Part shown: piece by piece, positions 8,921-16,671 of the stretch
Numbering within the stretch: the stretch's first letter is position 1
Layout of the letters: every line of letters begins with the position of its first letter
Source: Pseudomonas viridiflava
GTDB lineage: Bacteria > Pseudomonadota > Gammaproteobacteria > Pseudomonadales > Pseudomonadaceae
Assembly (NCBI RefSeq): GCF_900591205.1
Contig: NZ_UUPU01000082.1
Span: forward strand, 159,763 to 223,762
Direction of reading: 5' to 3'
DNA: 64,000 nucleotides
Position numbers and translations under genes: made by a program
Notes under the pieces: generated by a model
The model's input: only the letters and a program-made list of their open reading frames with translations
Databases searched by the model: none
What the model was told of the DNA's origin: nothing

Positions 8921-10036
8921 TCATGCGCAATCTCGCGATTGGCGGGTAACCGGGGACACTGGTGGATTGGCGCAACGGACCGGCTGACCAGGTTCAGCCA
9001 GTTTCAAATCGGTCAGTTGAAGCTCCAAGTCATCCAGCGACTTCTGGATGTAACGCCCCATCAGGATTTGCTTTCGCACCATGAAATCCATCAGTGCAAA
9101 AATGATCCGCCACTTCAGGCGGCCCGCCTTGCCCTCCCGTACCAGTTGGGCGAATTCCGGCTTATAGGGGTTGTAACCGAGGTTCTTGAGATCCGAGTAC
9201 ATCAGCAACCAGTTCAGCGTGAAGTTGCTCAGCACCGGGTTAGCGTGGATTTTGCTCTGCACCAACTTCAAGTCGATGACCGTGCGGATGACCTTCGCCT
9301 GGTCGTATTCCCAAGCATGGAAGGGCGCAAGAACCCGCGGTAATGCCCGCCCGGCAGCATCGCGTTTCGGGTCCCAGAACAGCTCCAGTTCAGGCGCCTT
9401 GAACAACCCGCTTGCGAACAGCTCGTGAGGCGTCCAATCCTGCGCAATACGCGCCGGCGACATTTCATACAGCATCCGCTCGGGAGCGGGTTGCCCCGGC
9501 GAATAGCCGGTGAAAATCAGCGGAATGTCACGCTCAATCGCGAAGCGCAGGAGGTCCCCCTCGCGAATATCCAACCAGAAATAACACACCGTCTGCACGG
9601 CGCCTCCCGGCTTCTGATTCATTAGCAGGTGGCGGATGAAACGTTTATAGAGGCTTGCGCTGGGTGTATGCACGTAATGGTCGACACCCAGCGCTGCGAT
9701 GGTTCGCCGGATGTTTTCCCAGGTTCTGGGCGGTATGTCGTAGTCGCTCGTATAGGCCAGCACTTTCAAGCCGTAGTCGACCACCAGGCGGTGCAACAGG
9801 TAGCAACTGTCTTTCCCACCACTGAAAGAGACCACACAGTCGTAAACCTTGCCCTTGCCCTTGGCCGCCCGAAGCGTACGCTCCAGGTCTTGCTCGAAGA
9901 TCACACGTTGAGCTTCCTGGCGTTGCCTGCCTCCGCCGCCCCATATACGACACAGGTTGCAGATACCATCCGAGTCCAGTGCAACACCCTCGACATCGTC
10001 AGTCAGTAAGCATTCGCCACATACTTTTTTCGCCAT
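8921..10036 (-). CDS. PP-loop ATPase, N-acetyl sugar amidotransferase-like
   Basis: 371 residues. SFSGGKDS (70-77) is the PP-loop of N-type ATP pyrophosphatases, which adenylate a carbonyl so that ammonia or sulfur can be added. The N-terminus has a zinc-knuckle pattern, CGEC (6-9) and CNLC (26-29), as in WbpG/PseA-like enzymes of surface-sugar synthesis. Later TGYSPGQPAPERMLY and YSDLKNLGYNP fit that family. No glycan genes lie nearby, so it was probably recruited to amidate or thiolate a small molecule (inference). AAGGAG precedes the ATG. It lies 50 bp after the heme-oxygenase-like gene. Confidence 0.8.
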   Translation of the reverse strand: MAKKVCGECLLTDDVEGVALDSDGICNLCRIWGGGGRQRQEAQRVIFEQDLERTLRAAKGKGKVYDCVVSFSGGKDSCYLLHRLVVDYGLKVLAYTSDYDIPPRTWENIRRTIAALGVDHYVHTPSASLYKRFIRHLLMNQKPGGAVQTVCYFWLDIREGDLLRFAIERDIPLIFTGYSPGQPAPERMLYEMSPARIAQDWTPHELFASGLFKAPELELFWDPKRDAAGRALPRVLAPFHAWEYDQAKVIRTVIDLKLVQSKIHANPVLSNFTLNWLLMYSDLKNLGYNPYKPEFAQLVREGKAGRLKWRIIFALMDFMVRKQILMGRYIQKSLDDLELQLTDLKLAEPGQPVRCANPPVSPVTRQSRDCA

Positions 10037-10086
10037 ACCGAACGACTCCTTATTACCTGCCCATATCCAGTCCGACGCGGCTCAAC

Positions 10087-10863
10087 TTATACGCTGAGCG
10101 CAGCACTATTACGTTTCAACACGCCATAAGATTGTTTGGCCATGTGCAATGCTTCGCCCAAGAAGTCACCATAAGCATTCAAGGCTTGCTCACCAACACT
10201 CACCAGATGTTCAGTAAACTCAGGTTTAAGCGCGATAAGTTCCGCCACCACTTGAAAGTTGGTATCGGTATGCCCGAAGTCGAAGTGGACGTGCTCACTC
10301 AGGAACGAAATACTCTGGCGACCTTCTTCGCACAATGCCTGCGCACAGGCTTTCATCAGCGGCGGCCCATATTGCGTAGTGATCAATTCGATCTCGACAT
10401 CAATGGCCAACTCGGCCCAGGGGGCGGGCCCAGAAACAACATCTTTGTGCAACGTGTGGTAATGCTTTACCGAGGGAGTCATATTTGACGCGAGCAACTG
10501 CTCGGCATCCAGCGGTGTATCCGGATATTGTACATTCCACAATGCCACTAACTTGTGTGTATCCGCCGCAGCCCATTCGTGATGGCCGTCTTCTTCCTCG
10601 GTGTGTTCCTTGAAAAACTCCGCCAGCGCCGTTAACCCCAATGCCTCGCAGCGAACGCCGGCAGTGGCGAGGAACTCAGGAATCGGAGTGGTCAGCGCTG
10701 CGCTCAAGGCACACCAATGAATCATGAACAGGTTGAGAAGCGGTGCCTCCATGGGCGTATTGAATAGCTGCTGGACATCCTGGCGCTTGGCAAACAGGGC
10801 CCTGGCCTTGTCCATCCGAAGTTGGTATTCGTTGGATTCAATGTTTCCGTTGAGATCATTCAT
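10087..10863 (-). CDS. Heme-oxygenase-like iron-containing redox enzyme (putative diiron)
   Basis: 258 residues, nearly all helical, of the TenA/heme-oxygenase-like fold. Likely iron ligands are visible: the EEEDGHH stretch (89-95), E157 in IDVEIEL, and H191-x3-D195-x2-H198, the HxxxDxxH pattern of heme-oxygenase-like diiron enzymes (HDO). Characterised HDOs cleave C-C bonds, decarboxylate fatty acids (UndA), fragment amino acids (BesC) or N-oxygenate (SznF). It is the first gene of the second transcription unit. AGGAG precedes the ATG and a 159-bp gap with a possible promoter lies upstream. Confidence 0.82.
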   Translation of the reverse strand: MNDLNGNIESNEYQLRMDKARALFAKRQDVQQLFNTPMEAPLLNLFMIHWCALSAALTTPIPEFLATAGVRCEALGLTALAEFFKEHTEEEDGHHEWAAADTHKLVALWNVQYPDTPLDAEQLLASNMTPSVKHYHTLHKDVVSGPAPWAELAIDVEIELITTQYGPPLMKACAQALCEEGRQSISFLSEHVHFDFGHTDTNFQVVAELIALKPEFTEHLVSVGEQALNAYGDFLGEALHMAKQSYGVLKRNSAALSV

Positions 10864-11022
10864 TATTCACGCTCCTAGGTATAATTAATCAATCGCTGAA
10901 ACGGTCGCTCAACACGCCTGAAAAACCCGAGACGTGCGCGAGCACAAGAGGGGTTGACGCCCACGCAAGGCGTTTACCCAAAGTCAACTACATGACCAAC
11001 GAGATAAAAAACGGGTTAACCG
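10864..11022 (-). promoter_or_regulatory. Intergenic gap with a probable internal promoter
   Basis: The gap between the outer-membrane barrel gene and the HDO gene is the longest inside the accessory locus. It is AT-rich near the HDO start, where TTGAGC is followed about 18 bases later by TTAATT on the minus strand, a possible but weak sigma-70-type pair. With the terminator just upstream, it suggests that the genes from 10863 to 1 form their own transcription unit. Confidence 0.35.
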
Positions 11023-11030
11023 TTAAAAGA
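11005..11030 (-). terminator. Weak intrinsic terminator at the end of the barrel gene
   Basis: On the minus strand AACGG-TTAAC-CCGTT is followed by a run of T residues. The stem is only 5 bp and overlaps the barrel gene's stop codon. It could also work in the other direction because A/T tracts flank both sides. Confidence 0.45.
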
Positions 11031-12378
11031 AATAATGAACCCCGGCGTACAACTGGTCATTATCCCGAAACTGCCCAAAGATCCCTTCATCGGCACCGGC
11101 AAAGTGCAAGCCGCCCCCACGAACTTCCCAGTCGTCGGTCACCCGCCAACGCACTTGCAAGCGCATGAACCTGTCCGTCATGTTTAAAAACTCCCGACCC
11201 TGGAACTCCAGCCATACATCTTCGCCCGCCAACGGAACGTTGAGTCGCCACGTGAGACTTGGACGTAACTTATCGGGTTGCATCAGCGCAGTGTGGTTTT
11301 CAATGTAGTCTGCAGTGAGTTGAACATTGATATACGTCCGTGAGGCGAAGGTGTAGTCAACCCCGGCAACAGCCCTGACAGTATCGCGTCGCTCCACCAA
11401 CCCCGGAACGCTCATGTCATAGGTGACGTACCCCGAATCCGTCACATAGGCCAGTTCGCCGCGCAAACCAACCCCATCACGCCCCGTCTCGAACGCCATC
11501 GAGAAGGTTTGCTGGCGAGCGTGATAAGGCTGCACCGTACCCGCGTAGCGACCATTGCTATCAACCCCTTCGATATCCGCCTCAAAGGCTGCCAGTTGTT
11601 CGAAGTGATAGGCGTAATTGAGCGAGAAATCGAAGGTATCCCGGCGCGTCACGCTGCGTACGGCAAATACGCTGTCGCCGAGCCGTCCACCCTCGGTCGC
11701 CGAGGACCGCTCGCGCAGGCCAAGGCCGCGCACGTAGTTGTTCTCGACGAACAAACTCCATTCATCTCCTGGCCGGGCCAGCAGGTCCTCCCTGAACCTT
11801 GGCAACCAGACGACCTCGATGAAGTCCTTGGCATTCAAGGCATATTTGCCGCTCACGGCCGTCACCGGCCATTTGCGTTCGAACCTGGACTGAACCAGGA
11901 AATGGCGAAAATCCTGGGGGGTAAAACTGTCGATCACGCTGACTTCGTCGGCCACCCCCCACTGAATGACCTGCCGCCCAAGACGCCACACCACGGCATC
12001 CGTCTCCACTTCCAGATAGCCTTCCCAGAGGCGCGCCGCCTGATCGTTCTCGTCGCCAGCCCCGCGCATTTTCTGACGCTGAAGTTCAAGGTCCGCGGAG
12101 ACCACCAGGCGGTTGGCGTCCCACTGATGATCCAGTTCGAATCGACCCCGGCCCTTGTAGCCCGTATCGACCGCTGACTTGAGCCCGCCCGCGCCCGATG
12201 CTTGATCACTGCTGCCAAGCCCAACGGCAGAGCGCAGGTCGAGAAAACCGCTGGTAGTGGTGTAGCCGGTTCCCCACAACGCAGTCTCCCGGGCGCCGTT
12301 ATCCTCAGAGGCGCCAGCGCTGGAAGCGGCCACTATCGCCAGGGGGCCGAGTAACCGCTTGAGGCGCGCCAGGCTCAT
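11023..12378 (-). CDS. Outer-membrane beta-barrel protein (DUF1302-like)
   Basis: 451 residues. A signal peptide (about 1-23, ending SSAGA) precedes a protein dominated by alternating beta-strands, and the chain ends HYFF with the C-terminal Phe recognised by the BAM machinery. RLGRQVIQWGVADEVSVID (about 132-150) resembles DUF1302 and alginate-export-like barrels. The ATG overlaps the stop of the LolA-like gene by 4 bp (ATGA). Barrels of this kind commonly occur beside LolA-like proteins and MMPL transporters and may form the outer-membrane step of lipid or hydrophobic-product traffic. Function is inferred from context. Confidence 0.75.
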   Translation of the reverse strand: MSLARLKRLLGPLAIVAASSAGASEDNGARETALWGTGYTTTSGFLDLRSAVGLGSSDQASGAGGLKSAVDTGYKGRGRFELDHQWDANRLVVSADLELQRQKMRGAGDENDQAARLWEGYLEVETDAVVWRLGRQVIQWGVADEVSVIDSFTPQDFRHFLVQSRFERKWPVTAVSGKYALNAKDFIEVVWLPRFREDLLARPGDEWSLFVENNYVRGLGLRERSSATEGGRLGDSVFAVRSVTRRDTFDFSLNYAYHFEQLAAFEADIEGVDSNGRYAGTVQPYHARQQTFSMAFETGRDGVGLRGELAYVTDSGYVTYDMSVPGLVERRDTVRAVAGVDYTFASRTYINVQLTADYIENHTALMQPDKLRPSLTWRLNVPLAGEDVWLEFQGREFLNMTDRFMRLQVRWRVTDDWEVRGGGLHFAGADEGIFGQFRDNDQLYAGVHYFF

Positions 12379-13217
12379 TCCGCCATCCCGCTCATTTCAG
12401 CGTTGACCAATTGCATCAGGTCCGAAGGCTGCGCAAAGTGCTCGATATTGCGCTCCATCTGGCGGATAGACACGGTAGGCATATCCAGCCCCGTATTGAC
12501 CCGAACCCATTTGCGCTCCAGCGAGGTACGGTGCCCATTGCGGTAGTCGGTCACGTTCACGAAACGCTCGTACAGGGCATCACCATAGGCACTGACCTGC
12601 GCCCTCTCAACTCGCTTGATCAGCGTACCGCTGGCGTCGAAGAAGTCGATCTGGTTCGGAAAGTACGTCCCATCGTCGCGAATAAAGTAGCGGCGCTTGG
12701 CGTAGGCCGAATTCGACGAGGGCTTGGCGATGCAATCGACCACATAAACCCCGGCAGTGGCCTGGTCCGAAGGCGGCGCGAAGCGAAACTCCCAATCTTC
12801 CAGTTTCAGCTTTTGCAAGTCCTCGTAGATCAGATCCGACCCCACCCAAGTCTGATGCTTTGAGGAAACACGTCGCACGCGGCTGGCGGCTGGCAGGTAG
12901 AGGTACTGCAAGTCTTCCGAGCCTTTGACTTCTTCGTTGAATGTCGCGATGTTCCGGATGCTTCTGGGGAAAAAGAATTTTTGCAGGTCGAGTGCGCCTT
13001 TTTCTCCGCTCAAGTGATACCAGACAAACCCGCGTTTTCGACTGACGCCCTCTTTGTCGGTCAATGTAATCACCAACAGCGAGGTCGAGTCCTTGCCGGT
13101 GGGGCGTTCTTCCGAACGGAAAATCACCTCCTTGGGATCAGGGACTGAAGTCGGCGGGCTGCTCGCAAAAACGAGGGACGGTAGCAGGAGGCACGCTCCC
13201 AGGAATGAACGCTTCAC
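12375..13217 (-). CDS. Outer membrane lipoprotein-sorting protein (LolA-like), periplasmic
   Basis: 280 residues with a signal peptide (about 1-18, ending VFASS) and a LolA-like half-barrel. Hallmarks are RGFVWYHLSGEKG, YLPAASRVRRV and VGSDLIYEDLQ (about 124-134), the pattern of the LolA-like family found with MMPL transporters. It probably carries a hydrophobic molecule across the periplasm between the MMPL pump and the barrel. It overlaps both neighbours by 4 bp, indicating coupled translation with the PLP enzyme upstream and the barrel downstream. Confidence 0.8.
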   Translation of the reverse strand: MKRSFLGACLLLPSLVFASSPPTSVPDPKEVIFRSEERPTGKDSTSLLVITLTDKEGVSRKRGFVWYHLSGEKGALDLQKFFFPRSIRNIATFNEEVKGSEDLQYLYLPAASRVRRVSSKHQTWVGSDLIYEDLQKLKLEDWEFRFAPPSDQATAGVYVVDCIAKPSSNSAYAKRRYFIRDDGTYFPNQIDFFDASGTLIKRVERAQVSAYGDALYERFVNVTDYRNGHRTSLERKWVRVNTGLDMPTVSIRQMERNIEHFAQPSDLMQLVNAEMSGMAE

Positions 13218-14497
13218 AGGCCGATACTCTCAACGGGTCGATAAGTCGCCAACAACGCGCCGCTGAAACCTGCGGGCCGGTTGACCTCCTCAAGTGCAAT
13301 AAACTCATGCGTCTCGTACAGGGCCGCACGAATGCTCGCCGCAGCGGACTCAATGGCGTCATCGTCCTTGCCCAAAATGGGCACGGCAAAACGGATTAGC
13401 GCTTCGCCCGCCTCTTGCGAGGCGCCCGGATTGAGCGCGCCTCTTACGCCATACTTCACGTACAGATGATTCAAGAAGGCACGGTGTGGATGTCGGTGGG
13501 GCTCGATGTGGCTGGATACGGCCGATGCCTTCAGGAACACCGCATGAGCACAGCCCGGCGTAGCCACCTCACAGTGCGGCTCCAACATCGCCTGGAACCG
13601 CTCGACCCGCTGCGCCCGCTCGACGACCCGTTCAATCAATCTCGGCATATCTGCCATCACCGCGGCCAACCGGTGCTTGGCGGCGGCATCGAGGCCAGTG
13701 CCGAAAAGCAGCGCCTGGTCCCTGCATTGCTCGAATACCTGGCGATTGCGCATGGCCAGAACGCCACCAATGGGCACCGGAAACTCTTTGCTTGCGCTTA
13801 GCCAGATCCCGTCCACCAAGCCACACAGCTCAAGCACAATGGCCGCAATACTGTTGGCAGCCTCTGCACGACTACGCTGCTGAATCAGGTAGGCGTTGCT
13901 GAAAATCCGGGTGGCGTCGAGATAGATCGCAATGCCATAGCGCTCAGCCACTGACCGCACCGCACGCAGGTTTTCAATTGACAACGGATGCCCGCCAATC
14001 GCGTTGGTACAGGTCTCCAGCATCAGGTACGGAACCCTGGCACGGCCGCTGTTTTCAAGGAATCGCGCCAGGGCTACGGTGTCGATGTTCCCACCGAACA
14101 GATTCTCGCAAGCCTCGGATCGCGGAGACGGCATAGGCATGGAGACGGCGCCGTTTCGCGCCAAGTGCACGGCAGCGGTCGGAAACGGCAGGCTGCCCGG
14201 CACACAATCACCCGGCGCAGCCAGTGCATTACTGAGCATCGCTTCCGCCAGCCGCCCCTGGGCAACGGGAATGGCAAACGGCAGCCCGAACAATTGCGCA
14301 AAGCACTTCGACAACCAGAGGTCAGTGTGCTCATCGGCATCACCGTTCGGGGCAAATGAGAGGCCCACGGTATTCATCAGGCTGTCGGTCTGATAGTCGT
14401 CGACCACGCAGCCAGCCGGCACCAAGTCCAGATTGAATCCGGCCTGCGCGAGGATGTCGCGCCGCAATGTCGCAGAACCTGCACCGGCGACACTCAT
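13214..14497 (-). CDS. Tryptophanase-like beta-eliminating lyase (PLP enzyme)
   Basis: 427 residues of fold-type I PLP enzymes, closest in pattern to tryptophanase and tyrosine phenol-lyase. LDATRIFSNAYLI (193-205) holds the PLP-contacting Asp and Arg, and SASKEFPVPIGG (234-245) has the Schiff-base lysine K237 at the family position. It is about 40 residues shorter than classical tryptophanase, so the substrate may differ. Possible reactions are beta-elimination or beta-replacement on a beta-substituted amino acid. It starts within the last codons of the ThiF-like gene (ATGA overlap), so the two proteins are probably made together. Confidence 0.8.
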   Translation of the reverse strand: MSVAGAGSATLRRDILAQAGFNLDLVPAGCVVDDYQTDSLMNTVGLSFAPNGDADEHTDLWLSKCFAQLFGLPFAIPVAQGRLAEAMLSNALAAPGDCVPGSLPFPTAAVHLARNGAVSMPMPSPRSEACENLFGGNIDTVALARFLENSGRARVPYLMLETCTNAIGGHPLSIENLRAVRSVAERYGIAIYLDATRIFSNAYLIQQRSRAEAANSIAAIVLELCGLVDGIWLSASKEFPVPIGGVLAMRNRQVFEQCRDQALLFGTGLDAAAKHRLAAVMADMPRLIERVVERAQRVERFQAMLEPHCEVATPGCAHAVFLKASAVSSHIEPHRHPHRAFLNHLYVKYGVRGALNPGASQEAGEALIRFAVPILGKDDDAIESAAASIRAALYETHEFIALEEVNRPAGFSGALLATYRPVESIGL

Positions 14498-15309
14498 GCT
14501 TTGGCGTCCAGAGCAGAAATATCAATGACCTTGTAATTCATCCGATTCAGGTCGAAAAACATCACGTTCGGCAGCACGATGGGGGCCCGGAACCCAGCGG
14601 CGGTATCGTGCAGCAAGTAGTTCACACATTCAGTGGCCAGCAATGAAGTCGCAATCAGAGGCCCTACGGCAACGGTGGGCACCTTGCCGACTTCCAGGCT
14701 TTTCACGATGGCCTGCATGTGCTGCGGCACGAAGATCTCGTCAAAGATCGTCGGCAGTGTGCCCTTCTCCTTGGCTGCCTTGAGGGTCTGGAGCCAATAA
14801 TCCATGGCCAGGCCCTGCGGCGAGGAACACAGCGCAAAACAACCGAACCCCATGATGGGACCGACCACGCTGAAAATGCCCAACTGCCGAGCCTTACGGT
14901 GCAGCGACTCGCGTAACGAGTGGGGAACATTGGCGTCCAGGCAATCAACCATGATGTCGGCGCCGCGCAGAAATTCAGCCTGGTTATGGTCGGTCACGCC
15001 TTCAACGTAAATCTCGACTTTGGCAAGCGGGTTCAGGTCGAGTATGAGCTCTCGGTAGACCAAGGCTTTGTTACGCCCCATCGAACTTCCGGTCGCGGCC
15101 CATTGGCGGTTCATGTCCGGCGGGTCGAAAACACCGGGATCGGCGAGCCTGAAGGTCTCCACGCCCATGCGACACAGCGTCAAGGCCATGGCGCCCCCCA
15201 CCCCGCCGCAACCGGCGATTACGACACTGCAGCCCGCGAGTTTTTCAATGCCTGCTTCGGTCAGCAACGGCATCGACCTGTTCAACATCTCGTCCTTGCT
15301 CACGCTCAT
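14494..15309 (-). CDS. ThiF/MoeB/E1-like adenylyltransferase
   Basis: 271 residues. The Rossmann motif GCGGVGGA (33-40), DPGVFDPPDMNRQW (57-70, with the Arg that acts in adenylation), K81 and DCLDA (122-126) are the ATP-binding core of E1-like enzymes, which activate a carboxylate as acyl-adenylate. The Cys pairs of the MoeB/ThiF zinc site are not evident. No ubiquitin-like or ThiS partner is seen, so it may activate a small molecule or peptide C-terminus. GGGAG lies just before the ATG and after the stop of the small Cys-rich frame at 15321-15569. It is first of four tightly overlapping genes. Confidence 0.82.
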   Translation of the reverse strand: MSVSKDEMLNRSMPLLTEAGIEKLAGCSVVIAGCGGVGGAMALTLCRMGVETFRLADPGVFDPPDMNRQWAATGSSMGRNKALVYRELILDLNPLAKVEIYVEGVTDHNQAEFLRGADIMVDCLDANVPHSLRESLHRKARQLGIFSVVGPIMGFGCFALCSSPQGLAMDYWLQTLKAAKEKGTLPTIFDEIFVPQHMQAIVKSLEVGKVPTVAVGPLIATSLLATECVNYLLHDTAAGFRAPIVLPNVMFFDLNRMNYKVIDISALDAKA

Positions 15310-15320
15310 GCTCCCTGGTG

Positions 15321-15569
15321 TTATTTTTCATAAAAGTCAGAAACATCTGTGCAGTGCGCCACGGTATAAACAGGCAGCGACTGCTGACACTTAATAACCA
15401 CGCGACCCGTACGGCACGCACGCGCCGCATTACCACAGCCCATCGCCGAAGACATTAAAACACCACACGAACACTTGAAAAACTTAGCACCACCACTAAC
15501 TAAACTGGCGAGACCACAAAGGCAAACTACACTCATAAGTACAACAACAAGCAGTAAAAACCCGCTCAC
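15321..15569 (-). CDS. Hypothetical small Cys-rich membrane-anchored protein
   Basis: 82 codons from a GTG. Residues 1-25 form a hydrophobic helix or signal sequence; the rest carries eight Cys, with CLC, CSC and CGNAARAC spacings, and ends DFYEK. The stop lies 11 bp before the ThiF-like ATG and the ThiF Shine-Dalgarno sits in that gap, as expected of an upstream operon gene. The GTG itself has no clear ribosome site. I recognise no family. It may be a true small gene (a metal-binding or precursor peptide is possible) or only the leader of the operon. Confidence 0.35.
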   Translation of the reverse strand: MSGFLLLVVVLMSVVCLCGLASLVSGGAKFFKCSCGVLMSSAMGCGNAARACRTGRVVIKCQQSLPVYTVAHCTDVSDFYEK

Positions 15570-15576
15570 ACGCTCA

Positions 15577-15819
15577 TCAAAAGAATAAACTTAAGAGTTC
15601 AGTAAGACTAACTAAACCAAGCAGTCCATTTAAAAAAGCTAAATAGATAGCAATGCTGGAAAAAACAATAATAGCCTTATAAAACATATAGTTATGGTTT
15701 TTTATGTGTTGATCATGGACTGCAAAAGGCGTCATTCGCCCTCGCAGCAGCCTAAGCCTTGCGGCCCATTCATCAAAAAAACATGTGCACTTCCCTACAC
15801 GCTCGCACAGGAAATACAT
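15577..15819 (-). CDS. Hypothetical small membrane protein (doubtful)
   Basis: 80 codons ending 7 bp before the GTG of the Cys-rich frame. The last 36 residues, from MFYKAIIVFSSIAIY, form a strongly hydrophobic segment; an ATG there would give a 36-residue single-span protein. No good ribosome site precedes either start, and base composition is AT-rich, unlike the flanking genes. Tandem arrangement with the next frame is the only support. Confidence 0.22.
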   Translation of the reverse strand: MYFLCERVGKCTCFFDEWAARLRLLRGRMTPFAVHDQHIKNHNYMFYKAIIVFSSIAIYLAFLNGLLGLVSLTELLSLFF

Positions 15820-16236
15820 CGACCGGCAACATCATCAAAACAGAACTTTGCAGTATAGAAACAGTTCAACCCTTCCGTGGAGAACCCCTGGCTTGCCCAG
15901 GAATATCGTTATGCCATTACTTACTGCGAGGATACTAAACATAGTTTTAAACCTATTCAACCCAAGAAATAAACATTCTTGTCAGACATAGGAAAATAGA
16001 GAACAAACACGCACATAAAAACTATTGCCGCCCCCGGCAGCCGCTCTATTCATGGCCTGTTAACTCACTGCGCCGAATTAAAACAAATATTACAAAATGT
16101 AAAACAACCACTTGATACTCTATAGGCACGGCGGCGATGGCGTGGCCCTGGGCATTTCTCGCCAGCACGCAGAGGGAGAGGTTTGTAGATAGCTGTTCCT
16201 ATATAGTCGCGTTTTCAACCGTTCAGGAGCGCCCTT
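15820..16236. promoter_or_regulatory. AT-rich intergenic leader with a candidate promoter for the accessory locus
   Basis: This 417-bp stretch separates the accessory locus (minus) from the YceK-like gene (plus). On the minus strand TTGAAT (15960-15955) and TAGTAT (15937-15932) are 17 bp apart, a plausible sigma-70 promoter for the locus. A small palindrome CCTGG-cttgc-CCAGG lies at 15887-15901. AGGAG just before 16237 is the ribosome site of the plus-strand gene. A plus-strand frame at 15785-15991 has no support. Confidence 0.4.
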
Positions 16237-16656
16237 ATGCGTATCGCTTCCCGTGTCATCGGCGGTGTCCTCACCGTCACCCTGCTGAGCCAACTGACGG
16301 CCTGCGGCTCGATCTTCTATCCGGACCGCCGTGGCCAGATCGACGGCAAGATCGACCCGGCGATTGCCGTGCTCGATGCGGTGGGCCTGCTGTTTTATGT
16401 AATCCCTGGCCTGATTGCGTTCGGCGTGGACTTCGCCACCGGCGCCATCTACTTCGAACCGGGCAAAACCGCCCAGGTCGCCCCCGAAAAACTGCAGGAA
16501 GCCATCGGCGCCGACGGCAAGGTCGACAACGCCAAGCTGCAAACCATCATCCAGAAGGAAACCGGCCGCACCCTGCCGCTGGATGACCCGCGCATGATCC
16601 AGTTCAAGGGCAGTGTGCAACAGCTGGCTTCCCTGGGCCTGCAACCCGCCGCTTAA
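16237..16656 (+). CDS. YceK/YidQ-like lipoprotein
   Basis: 139 residues. The N-terminus ends in LTACGS (about 21-26), a lipobox with the acylated Cys. The next part, including FYVIPGLIAFGVDFATGAIYF, fits the small YceK/YidQ group of envelope lipoproteins. CAGGAG precedes the ATG. It lies 15 bp before the FieF-like gene on the same strand and is probably co-transcribed with it. Role unknown. Confidence 0.75.
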   Translation: MRIASRVIGGVLTVTLLSQLTACGSIFYPDRRGQIDGKIDPAIAVLDAVGLLFYVIPGLIAFGVDFATGAIYFEPGKTAQVAPEKLQEAIGADGKVDNAKLQTIIQKETGRTLPLDDPRMIQFKGSVQQLASLGLQPAA

Positions 16657-16671
16657 GGATTCGATGCGCCT

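Noticed and set aside
8921..10036. Surface-polysaccharide (WbpG/PseA) pathway gene
   Set aside because: The family resemblance is real, but no sugar-nucleotide or glycosyltransferase genes are nearby, so a glycan role is not assigned.
15785..15991. 68-codon plus-strand frame in the AT-rich leader
   Set aside because: No ribosome site, no motif, and it overlaps the probable promoter of the minus-strand locus.
1..16130. Mobile island with integrase or IS element
   Set aside because: No transposase, integrase, tRNA or terminal repeat is visible; the transfer idea rests only on composition and REP absence.
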